Assembly: GCF_024159265.1 (NCBI RefSeq)
Contig: NZ_JAMYWY010000001.1
Span: forward strand, 6,200,001 to 6,264,000
Source: Paenibacillus sp. 1781tsa1
Lineage (GTDB): Bacteria > Bacillota > Bacilli > Paenibacillales > Paenibacillaceae
DNA: 64,000 nt
Direction of reading: 5' to 3'
Each line of letters opens with the position of its first letter. Position 1 is the stretch's first letter. The notes under the pieces were generated by a model. That model was not told the DNA's origin, did no database searches, and was given only the letters and a program-made list of their open reading frames with translations. Of this stretch, positions 62,580-64,000 are shown in pieces. The translations under genes were made by a program, and so were the position numbers.

Positions 62580-64000
62580 TTATTTAATAAAAGTAAATGA
62601 GTTCACTGCTTTTTCCAAGGCTGCCGCCTGAACATCTGTCTTGTTGGCATCATTCAAGCCACTTGTGATCGTATAGGTTGTTCCGTCCTTTTCAAACACA
62701 ATCTGGCGACCCGCATATGGCACGCCTTTGTCCAGCTCATGATACGTAAAGGAAAATGCAGGCACACCCGCAAACGACAGCTCCTCACTGCGAAGCAGCT
62801 GAAAGTTTTTCCGCGTTTTGGTGGCTTCGGCATAAGCTTCTCTCAGTTGGCTGACCGTCATCTCGATCGACTTGTCTTCGCTCGCCGCAATGGAGAATTC
62901 TCCGCCCGTGAAGGTGTACACCACAGGTGAATATTCGAATCGATCACTGTAAGGTGTCCAGTAACGCGGAATATCTACACTATAATGATAACGTTTGGAC
63001 GTACGTGTAAGTGTCTTCGTTTTGTCTGTCAAATAAGGATCTTCATCCAGCTGACCGAAATTATCGGCAACCGTATCAAAATCAATCTCGACACTCTTCA
63101 TAATCCGTTCAAACCATGCCCGATCTGCACTTTGCTCTTCAGGGAACGTGTACTCTGCATAATATCGATACCCATTCTTCTGCAAAAGAACATCGAACTC
63201 GGTCTGCCAGCCCCCGCCAAAGTTATAACGGAATTCATTCACCTCGGCAGTCTCTCCCGAGATATCCATCGTATATGAGCCAATTGGCTCGTAACTCTCT
63301 GGTGTAAATGTCTCGCGCATCCACTTATCCAGTTGGCCGCTCCAGTCTTTTACCGTCGTACCTGCCTTCGCCGAAGTGACACGCCATTGCAGATATGCAC
63401 CATCCTTGGCTTCATAGATCATCTGATTGTTGTCGATCGACCAGCCGGCAGGAATCTTCAATTCAATACCATAGTCATCATTCCACGCGGAGCGCATGCC
63501 ATTATCTACGGTGGACAGATCCTTGATCGTTCGATCCGATTCCGCATAGGTTGGCTGGAATGAATTGAGCAACGCTGCACGTTTGCCCAGATCTTTATAA
63601 TTCAGGGCTTCGTAATCGGCGAGGTACACATCATATTGACGACCTTCGTTCAGATACTGACGCATCTCCCATAACATGCCGTCTACATCTTTTACGATAA
63701 TCCGTGCATGAGGCGTTTTGCCTTTCGACACCGCTTCACGATCCAGCACCGTATCTCCCGATTGTTTCGCCTCCTGGACGAGTTGCTGCAACAAATCATC
63801 CGCATCCAGAGTCACATCCTGATCGCTGACATACACTTCAAGATAATAACTGTTGTCTGCAGCGCCAAAAGTCATCATACGCTCCTGCTCACCGGTCTGG
63901 AAAACCATAAGGTCTGCCGGATAGTTAATGGACCAACCGTAAAAGCTGTTGCCGATTCTGGTCTTACCTTCATCCGCATGAATGTCGTCCTCATCGTCTA
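62580..64000 (-). CDS. Uncharacterised protein with three similar domains, 5' truncated
   Basis: The frame is open through the window edge, so the N-terminus is missing; an internal ATG at 63908 is not the real start. About 473 residues are visible. Three related domains can be seen: one starting GNSFYGWSINYPADL, one with YGIELKIPAGWSIDNN, and one with YHYSVDIPRYWTPYSDRF. Each is followed by hydrophilic beta-rich sequence ending in EKAVNSF- or FERIMKS-like helices. The pattern recalls PsbP/Mog1-like repeats seen in secreted Bacillota proteins, possibly next to an anti-sigma or WD-like N-terminus outside the window. I cannot assign a function. Confidence 0.75.
   Translation of the reverse strand, partial: DDEDDIHADEGKTRIGNSFYGWSINYPADLMVFQTGEQERMMTFGAADNSYYLEVYVSDQDVTLDADDLLQQLVQEAKQSGDTVLDREAVSKGKTPHARIIVKDVDGMLWEMRQYLNEGRQYDVYLADYEALNYKDLGKRAALLNSFQPTYAESDRTIKDLSTVDNGMRSAWNDDYGIELKIPAGWSIDNNQMIYEAKDGAYLQWRVTSAKAGTTVKDWSGQLDKWMRETFTPESYEPIGSYTMDISGETAEVNEFRYNFGGGWQTEFDVLLQKNGYRYYAEYTFPEEQSADRAWFERIMKSVEIDFDTVADNFGQLDEDPYLTDKTKTLTRTSKRYHYSVDIPRYWTPYSDRFEYSPVVYTFTGGEFSIAASEDKSIEMTVSQLREAYAEATKTRKNFQLLRSEELSFAGVPAFSFTYHELDKGVPYAGRQIVFEKDGTTYTITSGLNDANKTDVQAAALEKAVNSFTFIK

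Overview
The window is a stretch of Gram-positive Bacillota chromosome, almost certainly Paenibacillus. The 16S sequence, read on the minus strand, looks like the P. amylolyticus/P. pabuli neighbourhood (from memory, not aligned). The gene order is close to the Bacillus subtilis replication-proximal ribosomal/rpoBC/sigH/ctsR region, and GTG/TTG starts with strong AGGAGG-type ribosome binding sites are common. Nearly everything is on the minus strand, so transcription runs from high to low coordinates. Only two genes are on the plus strand: a small cysteine-containing protein at 27277 and a molybdoenzyme at 43725.

Region by region in plus coordinates. 1-5.9 kb: start of the S10 operon (rplC, rpsJ) and the str operon (rplGB-rpsL-rpsG-fusA-tuf), each with a clear sigma-A type promoter. 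5.9-13.6 kb: rpoB-rpoC with a ~310-nt leader. 13.6-18 kb: a class I methyltransferase gene, rplL/rplJ with an L10 leader, rplA, rplK, nusG, secE and rpmG. 18-25.9 kb: sigH, rae1, rlmB, mrnC, cysS and cysE behind a T-box, then gltX, ispF and ispD. 26-36.4 kb: a YacL-like PIN/TRAM protein, pssA, disA and radA, then the ctsR-mcsA-mcsB-clpC stress operon with a perfect CtsR operator. 36.5-37.7 kb: an Eis-like acetyltransferase. 37.8-43.2 kb: a complete rRNA operon (16S, tRNA-Ala, 23S, 5S) with its processing stems, promoter and terminators. 43.7-45.1 kb: a fused cytochrome b/sulfite-oxidase-type protein. 45.2-51.2 kb: ligA, pcrA and pcrB, with a degenerate family of structured repeats in the gaps. 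51.3-55.9 kb: a GDPD-like protein, the dTDP-rhamnose genes rfbCBD and galU. 56-64 kb: a SNF2/SWIM helicase, a long U32-family protein, and a 5'-truncated protein made of repeated domains.

Most of the window is core information processing: ribosome assembly, transcription, tRNA charging, protein quality control, DNA repair. No mobile element, prophage, CRISPR array or defence island is visible. The most unusual items are the natural Arg56/Ala104 pair in ribosomal protein S12, the single-chain membrane cytochrome plus internal twin-arginine segment plus molybdopterin domain, the hairpin-forming repeats between pcrB, pcrA and ligA, the divergent adenylation motif in LigA, and the small CxC/CxxC protein divergent from the yacL-like gene. 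Start codons were re-chosen where the longest reading frame runs through the ribosome binding site (rpoB, rpoC, rplJ, sigH, clpC, cysE, ctsR, radA, rlmB, rfbC).
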